Made by a program: the position numbers and the translations under genes. Below are positions 1 through 10,598 of a stretch of DNA of 64,000 bases, piece by piece. How positions within the stretch are numbered: the first letter of the stretch is position 1; every line of letters begins with the position of its first letter. The stretch is from contig JACRDQ010000038.1 in the NCBI GenBank assembly GCA_016218545.1, forward strand, positions 220,155-284,154. Reading direction: 5' to 3'. Under the pieces are notes generated by a model that was given only the letters and a program-made list of their open reading frames with translations, was not told where the DNA came from and ran no database searches. The stretch comes from Elusimicrobiota bacterium. GTDB lineage: Bacteria > Elusimicrobiota > Elusimicrobia > UBA1565 > UBA9628.

Positions 1-3000
1 GGCCGTCGTAGCTGAAGGTGAACACCTTGCCTTGAGGGTTGGTGAGCTTGACCAGCCTGTTCAGTGAGTCGTACTCATAGTTGAAGGTTCCCCAGGGAGT
101 GGTCATCCTGGTGCGGTTGCCGTTGGCGTCGTAGGTGTAGCCGATCTCGGCTTGAAAGCCGCCGGGAAGAGCCTGCCTGCTTAGTATCACGCGATTCAAG
201 TTGTCGTAAGCCATCTCAACCACGCTGTCATTGTAGTTGACTGCCCTGGTGAGGTTGCCTGCGTCGTCGTATTGGTAGCTAACGACTCCTTCGGGGAGAG
301 TCTTGGTGACGAGCCGGTCCAGGTCGTCGTAAGCGAAGTCGATCACCTGGCCCTTAGCGTCCACCACCCTGGTGAGGTTGCCCTTCCTGTCGTAGGTGAA
401 ACTCTTGGCTTGGCTCAAGGCGTTGGTGACGCTGGTGAGCCGCCCCAAAGCATCGTAGCCGAAGGTTGTGGGGTGGTTCTTTGCGTCCGTGACGGTCTTC
501 AGAAGTCTGCCGGGTCTGCCCGGGTCGTAGCCGTAGGCCGTGATCCCGTTCAATGCGTCCTTGACCTGGGTAAGTTCACCCCCTGGGGCATACTGGAATT
601 CGGTCTGCTTGCCCTTGGGGTCGGTATTCCTCGTCACCCTGGATAGCGAATCGCGCAGCATCTGCGTGGTCCGCCCCAGGGAGTCCGTCACCTGGGAGAG
701 CCCGCCGTATTGGTCATAGACCATGGAAGTGGCCTGGCCCAAGGGGTCCTTGGTCTGTGTGACATGCCCTTGGCTGTCGTAGCTCATCCGGGTGATGTTG
801 TTCTTGCTGTCCTGCACCTGAACGAGGTTGCCCTTGGCGTCGTAAGCCATGGCGGTCTTGTTGCCCTTGGGATCGATCACCTGGGTGGCCTGGTTAAAAT
901 TGGGCTCGTAGCTGATCTGCGTGGTCTGGTCGTAGGCGTCGGTCGTGGCGGTCACGTTGCCCTTGGCGTCGTACTGGAAACGGGTTGTCCTGCCCATCGG
1001 GTCGATTTGCTTCACCAAGTTCATGGCTGTGTCGTACTCGAAAGTGGTCTCACTGCCTGCGGGGTCTACGGTCTTGCTGGTCGCCTTGTAGCCGCTCTTC
1101 TCGACCCAGTGCTGGCTGGTCTGCCTGCCCAGGGCGTCGGTCACGACCATGCTGGAGGCGTAGTGGACGAAGGTCTCCTTGTTATTGTCGTCATCGTCCT
1201 TGCGCTCCAGGAGCTTGCCCGAGCCGTCGTAAGAGAAATACTTCTTGCCGAGATTGGGATAGGTGATCTGGGTCAGCCGGTGGTTGGAGTCGTAGGCGTA
1301 TTGGGTCAGGTCCCCGTTTGAGTCCGTCTCGCTGATCCTGTTGCCTTCGGCGTCATAGGTGAAGTTGACCTGCCTGCCGGCGTGGTCGGTGGCGCGGGCC
1401 ACCTTGCCCGCCGCGTTGTAGAGGTACTCCAAGGTCCTGCCGTGCACGTCGGTCGCCTTGGTGAGCCTGCCCTGGGAGTCCCGCTCGAAGACGGTCGTGC
1501 TGCCGTTGCGGTCGGTCTCCTGGACGAGCAGGTAGCGCTGCCTGACAACGGACCAGTCAAAGGTCTTGACCGTGCCGTCCTTGTCCCGGCGCTCCATCAC
1601 GCCCGGGACCAACTGCATCGGGTCGCATGCCGCGCCCGTCATGCAGACGGTTCCGGCTCCTGCCTGGGGACTGAGCTCCGCCGCCCTCTGGATCGGCTGG
1701 GCGAAGAACGGGCCGTCGCCGTTCAACTCCTGGGTCAGGGGGGCGACGGGGACGAAGAGGTGCTTGTCGCCTTGCTCGTCGGTCTCTTGGAAGGAGCCGT
1801 CCTCCTGCACCTCGATGCCGGGATCGAAATTGCCGCTCCAGCCCCAACCGTAGGGCGAATCCTCGGGGTTCCCTCCCCGATACCCTGATTCGAACGAGAG
1901 GGCCGGCGATTTCGGCGGCAAATCAAGCCCTGCGCCATCTGCGGTGCTGTCTCCAATACAGCACATGGTCTGACAGCGGGGCCTGTTGGTCGGCTGTTGG
2001 TCCTGCTTGCAGGCATTGACCTGAGTCGCGCCGGCTGCCGGAGCAGCGGGAGCGTCGGCGCTCAAGGCGGTGAATATCCCCGGGCCGCCGCTGCCGCCCC
2101 CGCCGGTTGAGGGACTCCCGCCAACCTTCTGGCATGACCCGCCCTTGCCGGCGATGATCTTGTGCTGGGGCGCCGAGGTCTCGCTGTTGCCTCCGGAGGC
2201 GCAGGGGTATTCTCCCTTTCCTCCGGCTCCGCCGCCCTTGCACAGGCTGCTTGCGTGGACGAGCCTTACCCTGTAGGGCACGGACACGCTCTGGCCGGGC
2301 TTGAGCTCGGCGATGGTCTTGAACGGCAGATCGAGCTCCATGCCGTCGTCCCCGGAGAAGTTCAGCGTGAAGTTGAACACGGACACGCTTCCCTTGTTCG
2401 TAATGGTGTACTGCCCATAGGCTGACTGGCCGATGTCCATCTCGTAGGTGGTTGATGGGGGGTTCACCACCAGGACAGGAGCAGGCACGTCGGTCCGGTA
2501 GGTCATGTTGAGGGTGATGTTGTACTTGTCCTCGATGAACGTGGGCGTCACCGACCACTCGTAGGTGATGACCGAGGTGGGAAGCACAGCCTCGATCTTG
2601 TTCTCAAGGCCGGGCTCGACCACCACGGTCCCGGCAGCGGTCTGATAGCCCTTGGCCTCGGCCCTCCAGGCGTAGTTGCCTGAAGGAATCTGGCTCAGGC
2701 GGGCAAGGCCGTTGGAATCCGCCGTTGCCTTGAAAGAAAGCCCGGAGACTTCCAAGCTCGTAAGAGTCGCCTCAGCAGCTCCGATGCCCACTCCTTGGCC
2801 TTCGCCGCTCCTCGGCTTGTCAGCGTCAATGGCCGTCAGGAGCACGTCGCCCTTCCTGACCGAGGTCACGGCTATCCCTGCGGTGATGGGCAAGGCCGCT
2901 GCGTTGGCTGATAGGACCTGGAGCAAGGGATTGGGATTGTAGCTGGCATTCGCCATCCCGGCAGGAGGCTCAAAAGAAAGAGTGAAGCTCGCGGTCTTGC

Positions 3001-6000
3001 CTGGAGCGATGTCCCCCACCTGGGGAAGGCCTTGGAGATGGACCCAGCTCAAGGCAGGCGTGGTCAGTTCCACGTCCCGCCAGGTCTCAAAGCCCTTGTT
3101 CTCCAGGGTGACGACCTGGGTGCGGAGCTCGCCGGCAAGAACGCCCAGCAGGACCGTCTGAGGACTGGCTGTAGGGATGACCATGGCAGGCGAAACCGTG
3201 GCAGTGATGGGCAAGGTCCTCGTGAAGCCGTGGGACTCACTGACCGAAAGGGACAGACTCGAGCTCTCGGCACTGGGCGTGGCGGTGACCGTTACTCCCA
3301 AGACAGCCTTGCCGCCAGCGGCAAGGCTGGAGGGAAGGCCGTCCACCGCAAGGCTTACTCCCGAGCCAGCAAGAGACTGCGTGCTGACTTCAAGGCCCTC
3401 CAAGCCGAGCTTTCCCGTGTTCCTCAGCTCGACCTCGAACCTGTACGACCCATTCTGAGAAAGGCTGGCCTTGAAGTCCGTGTAATTGAACCCGAACCCC
3501 ACGATGCTGAACGTGGACTGGCCTGCTCCCAGGGGAACGTCCGGATGGGCAGCAAAGACAACGTACTCTCCCGCCTCGTTGGGCAGAGGGGTGAACGTGC
3601 TCACGAACACCCCGCTCGAGTTCGTCACAGCCGTCATCCTGCGGTCATAGCCGTCTTGGACCACGTGACTGACCACCCGGACGTTCCCTATCGGCTGTCC
3701 GCCCGAGGAGGCCAGGCCGATGAGCCGGACGAGCTCTCCCTGGTCGTAATAGGCTCTCTCAGCGGAGACCACGGCAGTGTAAGGCAGGTCCTGCACGACA
3801 GCCTGAGTCCCACCACCTGAGAAGCTCCGCGTTCCTTTCAGGTTCCCCCAGCCAAGGCTCCAGGTCGGGGTGCTCACCAGCGCCTCAACGGTCAGGCCGG
3901 AGAGAGCGGTGTTGGGCACCAGCGCAGCCACAGGCTCCAAGAGAAGGCTTGCGCCTGCCGGGATGGTCACGAAATAGACCTGCTTGCCGTCGCGGACCGC
4001 GGCAGCGGTACCGACCGTTGACTTGATCCCTGCCGAACCAAGCACCGTGCCCTCGGAGGACTTGAGCTGGACCTTCACGTCGTCTACGGCCTCAAGCTCT
4101 GCCTGCGAGACTTGGCCTGTCACCACGTCCATGGCAGCGGTTCCGCGATTGTAGAGCTTGACCCTCACAGGGCTTTCCGCGCCTGCAAGGAGAGCATCAG
4201 GGAACACCTCCACCATGGGCTCCTGGGGAGAAACCACCTGGGCCTGGAACTGCCTTACGAGCAAGGCAGTCGTTCCTGGCGTGCTCGGAAGGGTCAGGCT
4301 GGCCTTGATCGTCACGCTGTCAGGCAGGCTGTCCGGCGTTGCGATCACGCCTTCCAAGCTGCCTGTCTGGCCTGCGCCGACCGTGGCGCCGGAAGCGTCA
4401 GCAGAGGCCTGAACGCCGCCTGAGGTGAGGACTTCGATCCCAGTGTGGCCGATGGAGATGGGTGAAGTGGAGGCATTCTGGAGTTGCAGGCGGATGGTGT
4501 CGAAGAAACCCCGGGTCAGGTTCGAAGGCGCAAGGCTGACCGAGAGCGCCGGGGCGCTTACCGCCGCTTTGGGGCCTTCCAGGCCTTCGTTGTCAACTGC
4601 CGAGATATCGTAGACATGCGCTGAAGGAGTGTAGCCCGCGTCCTCAAACGAGGTGCCTTGGTGTCTGCTTGCGCTGATCCTGGCTCCGTCCCGGTAGATC
4701 ATGTAGCCGAGCACGTCAGGCTCGGGCTGGGTCCATGAGAGAGCTGCCGTGTCACCCAAGACCAAGCTGATATTGGTCGGAGCAGTCGGGGCGACGTCGA
4801 GCCTGAAAGAGACGGTCTGCGAGGCTGAGTTTCCTGCCAGGTCCGAGGCGCTCAGGGTCAGCGAGTACGCGCCGTCTCGCGTGATGGCTTGGCCGCTCTG
4901 ATACGCTGCCGTGGTCTGAAGGGTCAGGTTGGTCAAGACAAAGGAAGAAGCGCCGGGACGCAGTTCAGTGATTGTGATGACCGCTGACACCGAACTGCGG
5001 TAAACAGCTCCTTCCGAGACGCCTGAGACAGCGAGATGGGGAGCTGTCTTGTCCAGGATGAAGCTGAGGGTCGCGCTGGAGGAATGGGCCTCAGTGTCAG
5101 AAGCGGTTACGGAAAGCTCGTGTTCCCCTTCGGATGCGACCAAGGCCCCGGAAACGAATGCTTGGCCGTCCAGGGTGCCTTGCACGCTTGCCGGGTCGAG
5201 GTTGGCATCGGTCACGGTAAAGGCGGGGTTTAGGTCCAAGGCGTACATGCCGTTGTCAGCGACACCCGTGAAAGTGATCCGCGGAGCGGCCTTGTCAAAG
5301 AGCACCGAGGACTCGTTGGAGGGCTGGCTCTGGTTCCCGGCAGGGTCTAAGGCAGTCACGACGTAGTGGTAGTTCCCGTCCTCAACGGGCAGGTCCGGGA
5401 AAGGCGAGACCGCGGGCCTGGGAACAAGGCCGGCGAGGCTCGTGATGGCTTGGGTGGAGCGATAGACCCTGTAGCCGGAGGCATCCGGCGAGGCGGAGGC
5501 CTCCCATGTGAGCATGACCTGGCTGTAGGCGTCGATGCTCAAAGAGAGGCTGGTCGGAGCGCTCGGAGACGTCGCGTCAGATACGGCTGTCCCGGAGGCC
5601 GGCGAGCTCTCGTTTCCGGCTGGGTCGAGCGAGGTGACCGCGTACTGGTGGCTGCCTTCGGAAGGCGCGTCAGAGTAGACGCCGGTCAGGTCAGGCCTGG
5701 GCGAGACTTGGGCGACTTGGGCGGCATCGCGGTAGACCTTGTAACTGGTTGGAGCTTCGCCTGAAGAGCCGCTCCAAGAGAGGGCCACGCTCCCCGCAGG
5801 CCCTGGGTTGGCGAACAAGGACAGGGGGGCTGCGGGAGAGACCGTGTCAATGACGAAGGAAGTGGTCCCCTGGAGGAGAGTGGAGAGATTCCCAAAGGAA
5901 TCCTGACCCGAATAGGAGAGCGTCGCAGGACCATCTCCCGATGCCTGGGTGATGTCGACGGTCCCGGTCCAGGTCCGCGCATCCATCGCCCCGGACTCAG

Positions 6001-9000
6001 AGAGCGCCGGGCTGATGGGTGCGCCTCCATCAGGCGTGATGGAAAGCTGGGGCGCAGTCGCGCTGGGCTCATCCAATGAGAGGGTCAGAGCAATCTCTCC
6101 AGGCCCGATCGGAGAGGCCTTGGAAAGCGCCGACACAGCCACAGGCCCCCGCGTGTCCAGGGTGGTCGTGGCGCCCGAACTTAGAGTCCGGCCCAAGTTG
6201 CCTGCAAGGTCCTTGGCCTCAAGGATGAAGCTGGCTTGGCCTGGAGACATGGCAGACGTCACGGTCAGAGTGGCTTGCCAAAGCGCCGCTGTGATAGGCT
6301 CAAGGCTCAGAGGACTCGGCGAGCCGCCGAACGGAACAAAGGACAGGAGCGGCGAGACGCTGAGCGGCTCTGCAAAGGTGAGGCTGACTGGATAGGCTCC
6401 AGGGCCTATGGCTTGGGCTGTGGATAGGGTCAAAGCTGCTGTCGGAGGCTGACGGTCGGTCAAGGCATAGACAGCGTCGGAAAGAGCGCTCTCATTGCCA
6501 AGGCCGTCCAAGGCCGTGATGCCGTAGAAATAAAGGTCATCCAAGGCAGGGCTGTCTGTATATTCGAGGCCGGTCACATGGCCTGCGACCATGAAAGAGG
6601 CCCCAGGCGCGGGTTCACCCGGGATGAGGTCCAAGTCATCGGTGGAACGGTAGACCCTGTAATAGGAAGGGACCTTGCCTGTCCCTTGAGTCCAGGATAG
6701 CTTGACCGAGCCTGCCGAACTTGGCACAGCCTCGGGCAAGCTAGGAGGGTTGGGCGCTGTCTGGGCAAAGACGCCGGTCACTGGGCTTGAAGGGCCGCTG
6801 AAGCCTCGGCTCTCAAAAGCCAGGGCTGTCAGGGAGATGTCCCCCTCCGCGGGAAGAGTCGCGGACAAGGCTTGCCAGGAGCCTGCTGCTACAGGCGCAG
6901 CGACAAGGTCAAGACCATTGACCATGACCTGCACCGTAGTACCCCACTCCGCGGTGCCCGCGACATCGATTGCAGCCTGGGTCGTAGCAAAGCCTTGCTG
7001 GGGAGTCGTGATCACCGGAGGAGCGGGAGGAGCGTAGTTGAGCGTCACCAGGAGGCTCGCCACGGTCTCGTTTCCAAAGCTGTCCTTGGCAGCGGCTTCA
7101 AGCAGGCGTTCCCCGTCCTGGTGCAGGCGAGTGTCCCACTTGAACGAGAACTGAGGGGAATACAAGGTCGCAACCGTGGTCCCGTCAACCTTGAAGAGCA
7201 CCTCGCTGAGATTGCTGTTGTCCGAGGCCGGGAGGGTCAGCTCCATCGGCCTTGAGACCACCTGACCTGCCGAGACGCCGACGATGCCGACCTGCGGAGG
7301 GACGGGGTCGAAGAAGAGCGTGTTGGACGGGGAGGACTGGTTTCCGACCGCGTCCTCTGCCCTGAGCCTGAAGTAGCGGAGCTGAGTGGTGGACGCCACG
7401 ACCGTGTAGGCCATGGTCCCGCCAGGCGAGACGAGGCTCGGGATCGTGACCGAGGAGGTCGCGGCATCGAATATCCCGGTGGTCGAGTCGTAGAGGATGT
7501 AATGGCTCAGGCCTGAGACATCCTCCTCCGGAGCGGTCCAGGCAAGGTCCAGCTCCGTGAGGTCGCGCCTGAATCCTGTTTGCCGCAGGTCCGTGATGGG
7601 CAGGGGCGGGAAGACGTCGTATAGGGCTGAGACAGGACCAGTCGGATCGCTTTCCAAGGCAGCGCCATGGGTCGCGGTGATCCAGTAATAATAGGTGGAG
7701 GACCCCGTGGGCTGGTCGATGTAGTAGAGGGTCGTGACACCCGAGTGGAGGAGCGCTGGTCCTGCCGTATAGGTGGCCCGGAACACGTTGAAGGCGGCAG
7801 CAGGAGTCCCTGTCAGCGCTGCCTGCCAGGTCAGGCGGACGTTCCTGGCCTGAAGGTCTACGGTCGAGGCGAGGCTCTCCGGCGGCAAGGGAGCCTGCGC
7901 GAAGTATGACACATGAACAGGTGTCGAGGTGGAACTCTCCCCCCTGGGCTCGAAGGCGGCGACAGCCAGCTCGATGTCCCCCTCAGCCGGCAGGGTGACG
8001 ATGGCGCTGAGCCAGGCGTTCAAGCCCAAGCTCGCCGTGGCGATCTCGACCGAATCGGCGAGGACGCGGATCCCGGTATAGGGCTCTCCTCCGACCTGCA
8101 CGCTGATCGTGGCAACCCTGGTGGTGAAGCCTTCAGTAGGGGAGTAGACAACGGGGACTGTTGGAGTGGAGTAGGCCACGGTCACCGAGCGGCTCAGGCT
8201 TGCCTCATTGCCGAAGCTGTCTCGGGCAAGGACTTCAACAGTGTGGGGGCCGTCCTCAAGGTAGCTCCTGGTATCCCAGAAGTAGGTGTAGGATTGCCAG
8301 TAGTCGATAGTGCTGACTACCACCCCGTCTACCTTATAGAAGATGTTGCTCACGAAACCCTGGTTCTCCGTTGCTTGGACAGAGAGGAGCTTGGGCCTTG
8401 AAAGAACCTCGCCTTGGCTGAGATTGAAGGAGCTCAAGACAGGCGCGACTGCGTCCACCATCAGGCCGGCGGAACGGCCGGACTCGTTGCCTGCCGCGTC
8501 TTTGGCGATGACTGCGAAGTGCTGGGTCTGGGTCGAGCTCACCCAAACAGTGGCAGTGACCGTGCTGCCGGCCACCAGAGCCGATTCCACGGTCTGGGTC
8601 GAGACTTCGCCGGAGAAATCAGCCGCGGTCGAGGAGACGACAAGATAGCTGTTTGCCCCTGCGAAGTCGTCTTGGGGAACGGTCCAGGCAAGATCGACTT
8701 CGTTCTGCGCTCCGCGCAAACCGGCGATGCGCAGGTCAGTGACGGTCTGAGGCGGGACAAGGTCGAAGAGCACGCTCGCCCTTACGGACGAGGTGCTCGC
8801 GGCGCCATAGGCGCCCACGGCAAAGACCCTGTAATAGTAGGTGGCTGATTCCAGGGGATGGTCTATATAGGAAGCGTCCGCGACTCCTGAGACAAGCAAG
8901 CCATACCCTCCAGCGAACGTCGTACTCCTGCGGATGTTGAAAGAAACCGCGGTCGAGCCCGTCGGGGCCGGGTCCCAGGACAGAAGCACCGCTTCCTGGG

Positions 9001-10453
9001 CCCTGTCCAGGCTGGCTGAGACGTTGATGGGAGGCAAAGGCGCTGAAGGCGTGGTCCTGGTGGAGCCGAGGCTGGAATAGCCGGTGGCCAGCATGTCCTG
9101 GTTGCCGGCCCTGACTCTGGCCCAATAGGTAGTCTCTGACAGGAGGCCGCTGGTGGTCGCCTCGGTCTGGGTGAAATGCTGGGCAAGGGGCACGACCGTG
9201 ATCAGGCTCGAAATGAATCCGTCAGTGGAAAGCTCGAGCTCATAGAAAGTATCGCCTGGATTTCCGTTTGCGTCCCAGGACCAGTTTATGGCGGTGGAAG
9301 TGACTGACACGACTTGGGGCTCGCCAGGAAGAGCAGCGTGCGTGTTGACTACATAGGAGATGCACTGCCAGGGACCCTCGCCATACTCATTGAGTGCGGA
9401 CACGCAGATAGCATGGCTGGTGTTCGTGGAAAGACCGGTCGAGATATAGGAGTTCGTCGAGACCTCGCTCAGCCTCTCTCCTTGATTGCCGTAGACAGCG
9501 TAGCCGGTGGCATCAGGGACCATACTCCAGGTCCAGGCGACTGAGGAAGCGCCCAAGGCCTCGCCGTCAACCACGGCAGGCGCTTGAGGCAGCGGCATGC
9601 TCCCGGTCGGCCCGTCCCAGACGAACTCGACGGTCGAAGCCGGGTCCTGGCCGTTGCCGACGAAATCTCCAAACCGCGCGTAGAGGCGGTAGCTGTGCCC
9701 ATGGACGAGATAACCTGCGAGGCCGCCGAACCGCCACTGGCCTGAGGTGCTGGTGATGTCCACGGCCCATGAGAAGGAGTTCGGCATGCCCGTAGGCTCG
9801 GTCTGGACCCCGGTATAGAGCGGGGTCGTGGTCGTCGAGATCCAAGCCCCGGGCCACGGGTTCCACCACTTGCCCGTGGTCAGATCCTCGGCAGCCATCT
9901 CCGAGTAGGAATCCGCTCCCACGGCGTCGGACACAGTCCCTTGCAGGCTGGAAAGGGCCGTGATGGTGGAGCCTGTCGCCGGAGAGGTGAAAGCCGAGCT
10001 CGGGCCTTGGCCGTCCAGCGCCAGTTCGACGTCCTTGCCGGCGACAGTCTGACCCTCGGCCAACGGCACCGGGGTGAAGCCCTGATGGAACCCGATCGGG
10101 GTCGAAGGATCCAGAGCGTCGGGGTTGTCGCCAAGGAAAGCTCCGACCACATAGGAATCAGGAGCAGGCAGCTCTATGGCGTAAGAGACGCTCGTGCCCG
10201 CCGCTGCCGTGACGGTCGCGGAGAACATCTCCCCGCGGAACATGTCGGTCGAGGCCACGACCGTGATCGTGGCACCCTCGGAGAATCCGCCCGGGTAGGA
10301 GACGGCGCCTGAGATCGAGCCGGTCGCGGCCCGAGCGGCCGGGGCCCAAGAGAGGATCGAGAAAAGAACCGCGCAGCCGGGGATGAGGAGGGACCGGCAT
10401 CTCGGCGAAAGACGCTGCGCACGGACCCGGCGCTGCGAACTCGGCGTTCTCAG
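1..10453 (-). CDS. Giant secreted FN3/RHS (YD-repeat) protein, 3' end beyond window
   Basis: One uninterrupted minus-strand frame runs from about 10471 to the left edge, giving at least 3,480 residues. The N-terminus has arginines, a hydrophobic core (LLIPGCAVLFSILSW) and an ARA-A cleavage site, so it is a signal peptide for export. After it come a carboxypeptidase-regulatory-like module (residues about 40-80), many fibronectin type III and Ig-like modules (about 280-1950), CARDB-like repeats (about 1960-2600), a second regulatory-like module near 2590, a Gly/Cys-rich linker (about 2740-2840), an RHS-type entry segment (SFESGYRGG, PYGWGWSGNFD), and about twenty YD repeats from about 2950 to the edge. 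RHS proteins of this kind are usually cell-surface shells that may carry a C-terminal toxin; that end is outside the window. The frame has no ATG, GTG or TTG before the signal peptide. The start given is a CTG at 10453; a frameshift from the ATG at 10520 is the alternative. Confidence 0.85.
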   Translation of the reverse strand, partial: MRTPSSQRRVRAQRLSPRCRSLLIPGCAVLFSILSWAPAARAATGSISGAVSYPGGFSEGATITVVASTDMFRGEMFSATVTAAAGTSVSYAIELPAPDSYVVGAFLGDNPDALDPSTPIGFHQGFTPVPLAEGQTVAGKDVELALDGQGPSSAFTSPATGSTITALSSLQGTVSDAVGADSYSEMAAEDLTTGKWWNPWPGAWISTTTTPLYTGVQTEPTGMPNSFSWAVDITSTSGQWRFGGLAGYLVHGHSYRLYARFGDFVGNGQDPASTVEFVWDGPTGSMPLPQAPAVVDGEALGASSVAWTWSMVPDATGYAVYGNQGERLSEVSTNSYISTGLSTNTSHAICVSALNEYGEGPWQCISYVVNTHAALPGEPQVVSVTSTAINWSWDANGNPGDTFYELELSTDGFISSLITVVPLAQHFTQTEATTSGLLSETTYWARVRAGNQDMLATGYSSLGSTRTTPSAPLPPINVSASLDRAQEAVLLSWDPAPTGSTAVSFNIRRSTTFAGGYGLLVSGVADASYIDHPLESATYYYRVFAVGAYGAASTSSVRASVLFDLVPPQTVTDLRIAGLRGAQNEVDLAWTVPQDDFAGANSYLVVSSTAADFSGEVSTQTVESALVAGSTVTATVWVSSTQTQHFAVIAKDAAGNESGRSAGLMVDAVAPVLSSFNLSQGEVLSRPKLLSVQATENQGFVSNIFYKVDGVVVSTIDYWQSYTYFWDTRSYLEDGPHTVEVLARDSFGNEASLSRSVTVAYSTPTVPVVYSPTEGFTTRVATISVQVGGEPYTGIRVLADSVEIATASLGLNAWLSAIVTLPAEGDIELAVAAFEPRGESSTSTPVHVSYFAQAPLPPESLASTVDLQARNVRLTWQAALTGTPAAAFNVFRATYTAGPALLHSGVTTLYYIDQPTGSSTYYYWITATHGAALESDPTGPVSALYDVFPPLPITDLRQTGFRRDLTELDLAWTAPEEDVSGLSHYILYDSTTGIFDAATSSVTIPSLVSPGGTMAYTVVASTTQLRYFRLRAEDAVGNQSSPSNTLFFDPVPPQVGIVGVSAGQVVSRPMELTLPASDNSNLSEVLFKVDGTTVATLYSPQFSFKWDTRLHQDGERLLEAAAKDSFGNETVASLLVTLNYAPPAPPVITTPQQGFATTQAAIDVAGTAEWGTTVQVMVNGLDLVAAPVAAGSWQALSATLPAEGDISLTALAFESRGFSGPSSPVTGVFAQTAPNPPSLPEAVPSSAGSVKLSWTQGTGKVPSYYRVYRSTDDLDLIPGEPAPGASFMVAGHVTGLEYTDSPALDDLYFYGITALDGLGNESALSDAVYALTDRQPPTAALTLSTAQAIGPGAYPVSLTFAEPLSVSPLLSFVPFGGSPSPLSLEPITAALWQATLTVTSAMSPGQASFILEAKDLAGNLGRTLSSGATTTLDTRGPVAVSALSKASPIGPGEIALTLSLDEPSATAPQLSITPDGGAPISPALSESGAMDARTWTGTVDITQASGDGPATLSYSGQDSFGNLSTLLQGTTSFVIDTVSPAAPLSLFANPGPAGSVALSWSGSSGEAPTSYKVYRDAAQVAQVSPRPDLTGVYSDAPSEGSHQYAVTSLDPAGNESSPASGTAVSDATSPSAPTSLSLSIDAYSQVMLTWEASASPDASGYRVYRSTQAITSLAGLVPRPAVSPFPDLPVEDGNYHYVVTALDPAGNQSQPSNESSVLFDKAAPRITFTGVADNGMYALDLNPAFTVTDANLDPASVQGTLDGQAFVSGALVASEGEHELSVTASDTEAHSSSATLSFILDKTAPHLAVSGVSEGAVYRSSVSAVITITELRPGASSFVLTNLTLQTTAAYQSGQAITRDGAYSLTLSASDLAGNSASQTVSFRLDVAPTAPTNISLVLGDTAALSWTQPEPDVLGYMIYRDGARISASRHQGTSFEDAGYTPSAHVYDISAVDNEGLEGPKAAVSAPALSVSLAPSNLTRGFFDTIRLQLQNASTSPISIGHTGIEVLTSGGVQASADASGATVGAGQTGSLEGVIATPDSLPDSVTIKASLTLPSTPGTTALLVRQFQAQVVSPQEPMVEVFPDALLAGAESPVRVKLYNRGTAAMDVVTGQVSQAELEAVDDVKVQLKSSEGTVLGSAGIKSTVGTAAAVRDGKQVYFVTIPAGASLLLEPVAALVPNTALSGLTVEALVSTPTWSLGWGNLKGTRSFSGGGTQAVVQDLPYTAVVSAERAYYDQGELVRLIGLASSGGQPIGNVRVVSHVVQDGYDRRMTAVTNSSGVFVSTFTPLPNEAGEYVVFAAHPDVPLGAGQSTFSIVGFGFNYTDFKASLSQNGSYRFEVELRNTGKLGLEGLEVSTQSLAGSGVSLAVDGLPSSLAAGGKAVLGVTVTATPSAESSSLSLSVSESHGFTRTLPITATVSPAMVIPTASPQTVLLGVLAGELRTQVVTLENKGFETWRDVELTTPALSWVHLQGLPQVGDIAPGKTASFTLSFEPPAGMANASYNPNPLLQVLSANAAALPITAGIAVTSVRKGDVLLTAIDADKPRSGEGQGVGIGAAEATLTSLEVSGLSFKATADSNGLARLSQIPSGNYAWRAEAKGYQTAAGTVVVEPGLENKIEAVLPTSVITYEWSVTPTFIEDKYNITLNMTYRTDVPAPVLVVNPPSTTYEMDIGQSAYGQYTITNKGSVSVFNFTLNFSGDDGMELDLPFKTIAELKPGQSVSVPYRVRLVHASSLCKGGGAGGKGEYPCASGGNSETSAPQHKIIAGKGGSCQKVGGSPSTGGGGSGGPGIFTALSADAPAAPAAGATQVNACKQDQQPTNRPRCQTMCCIGDSTADGAGLDLPPKSPALSFESGYRGGNPEDSPYGWGWSGNFDPGIEVQEDGSFQETDEQGDKHLFVPVAPLTQELNGDGPFFAQPIQRAAELSPQAGAGTVCMTGAACDPMQLVPGVMERRDKDGTVKTFDWSVVRQRYLLVQETDRNGSTTVFERDSQGRLTKATDVHGRTLEYLYNAAGKVARATDHAGRQVNFTYDAEGNRISETDSNGDLTQYAYDSNHRLTQITYPNLGKKYFSYDGSGKLLERKDDDDNNKETFVHYASSMVVTDALGRQTSQHWVEKSGYKATSKTVDPAGSETTFEYDTAMNLVKQIDPMGRTTRFQYDAKGNVTATTDAYDQTTQISYEPNFNQATQVIDPKGNKTAMAYDAKGNLVQVQDSKNNITRMSYDSQGHVTQTKDPLGQATSMVYDQYGGLSQVTDSLGRTTQMLRDSLSRVTRNTDPKGKQTEFQYAPGGELTQVKDALNGITAYGYDPGRPGRLLKTVTDAKNHPTTFGYDALGRLTSVTNALSQAKSFTYDRKGNLTRVVDAKGQVIDFAYDDLDRLVTKTLPEGVVSYQYDDAGNLTRAVNYNDSVVEMAYDNLNRVILSRQALPGGFQAEIGYTYDANGNRTRMTTPWGTFNYEYDSLNRLVKLTNPQGKVFTFSYDG

Positions 10454-10598
10454 GCTGCTCTCGGTGTACGGCTACCCCCGCGTGCCGACTCAGCGAGCCG
10501 CACGCGGCAACTAGTCGCATGGTATCACCGATGTCAAATGAAAGTCAACAACAGATTGTTGGCGAGGATCAGGGGCAGGACAGGAAAGCAGGGGGCAG

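Noticed and set aside
1..1900. Periodic similarity in the DNA that could be read as a CRISPR or tandem repeat array
   Set aside because: The period follows YD repeats in the protein, the units vary in length and sequence, and there are no identical repeats with unique spacers.
272..9544. Many plus-strand open frames over the first 10 kb, some with 100-200 codons
   Set aside because: They are antisense shadows of the giant minus-strand gene, which has clear domain structure in one continuous frame; the plus-strand products are low-complexity Gly/Val/Arg-rich.
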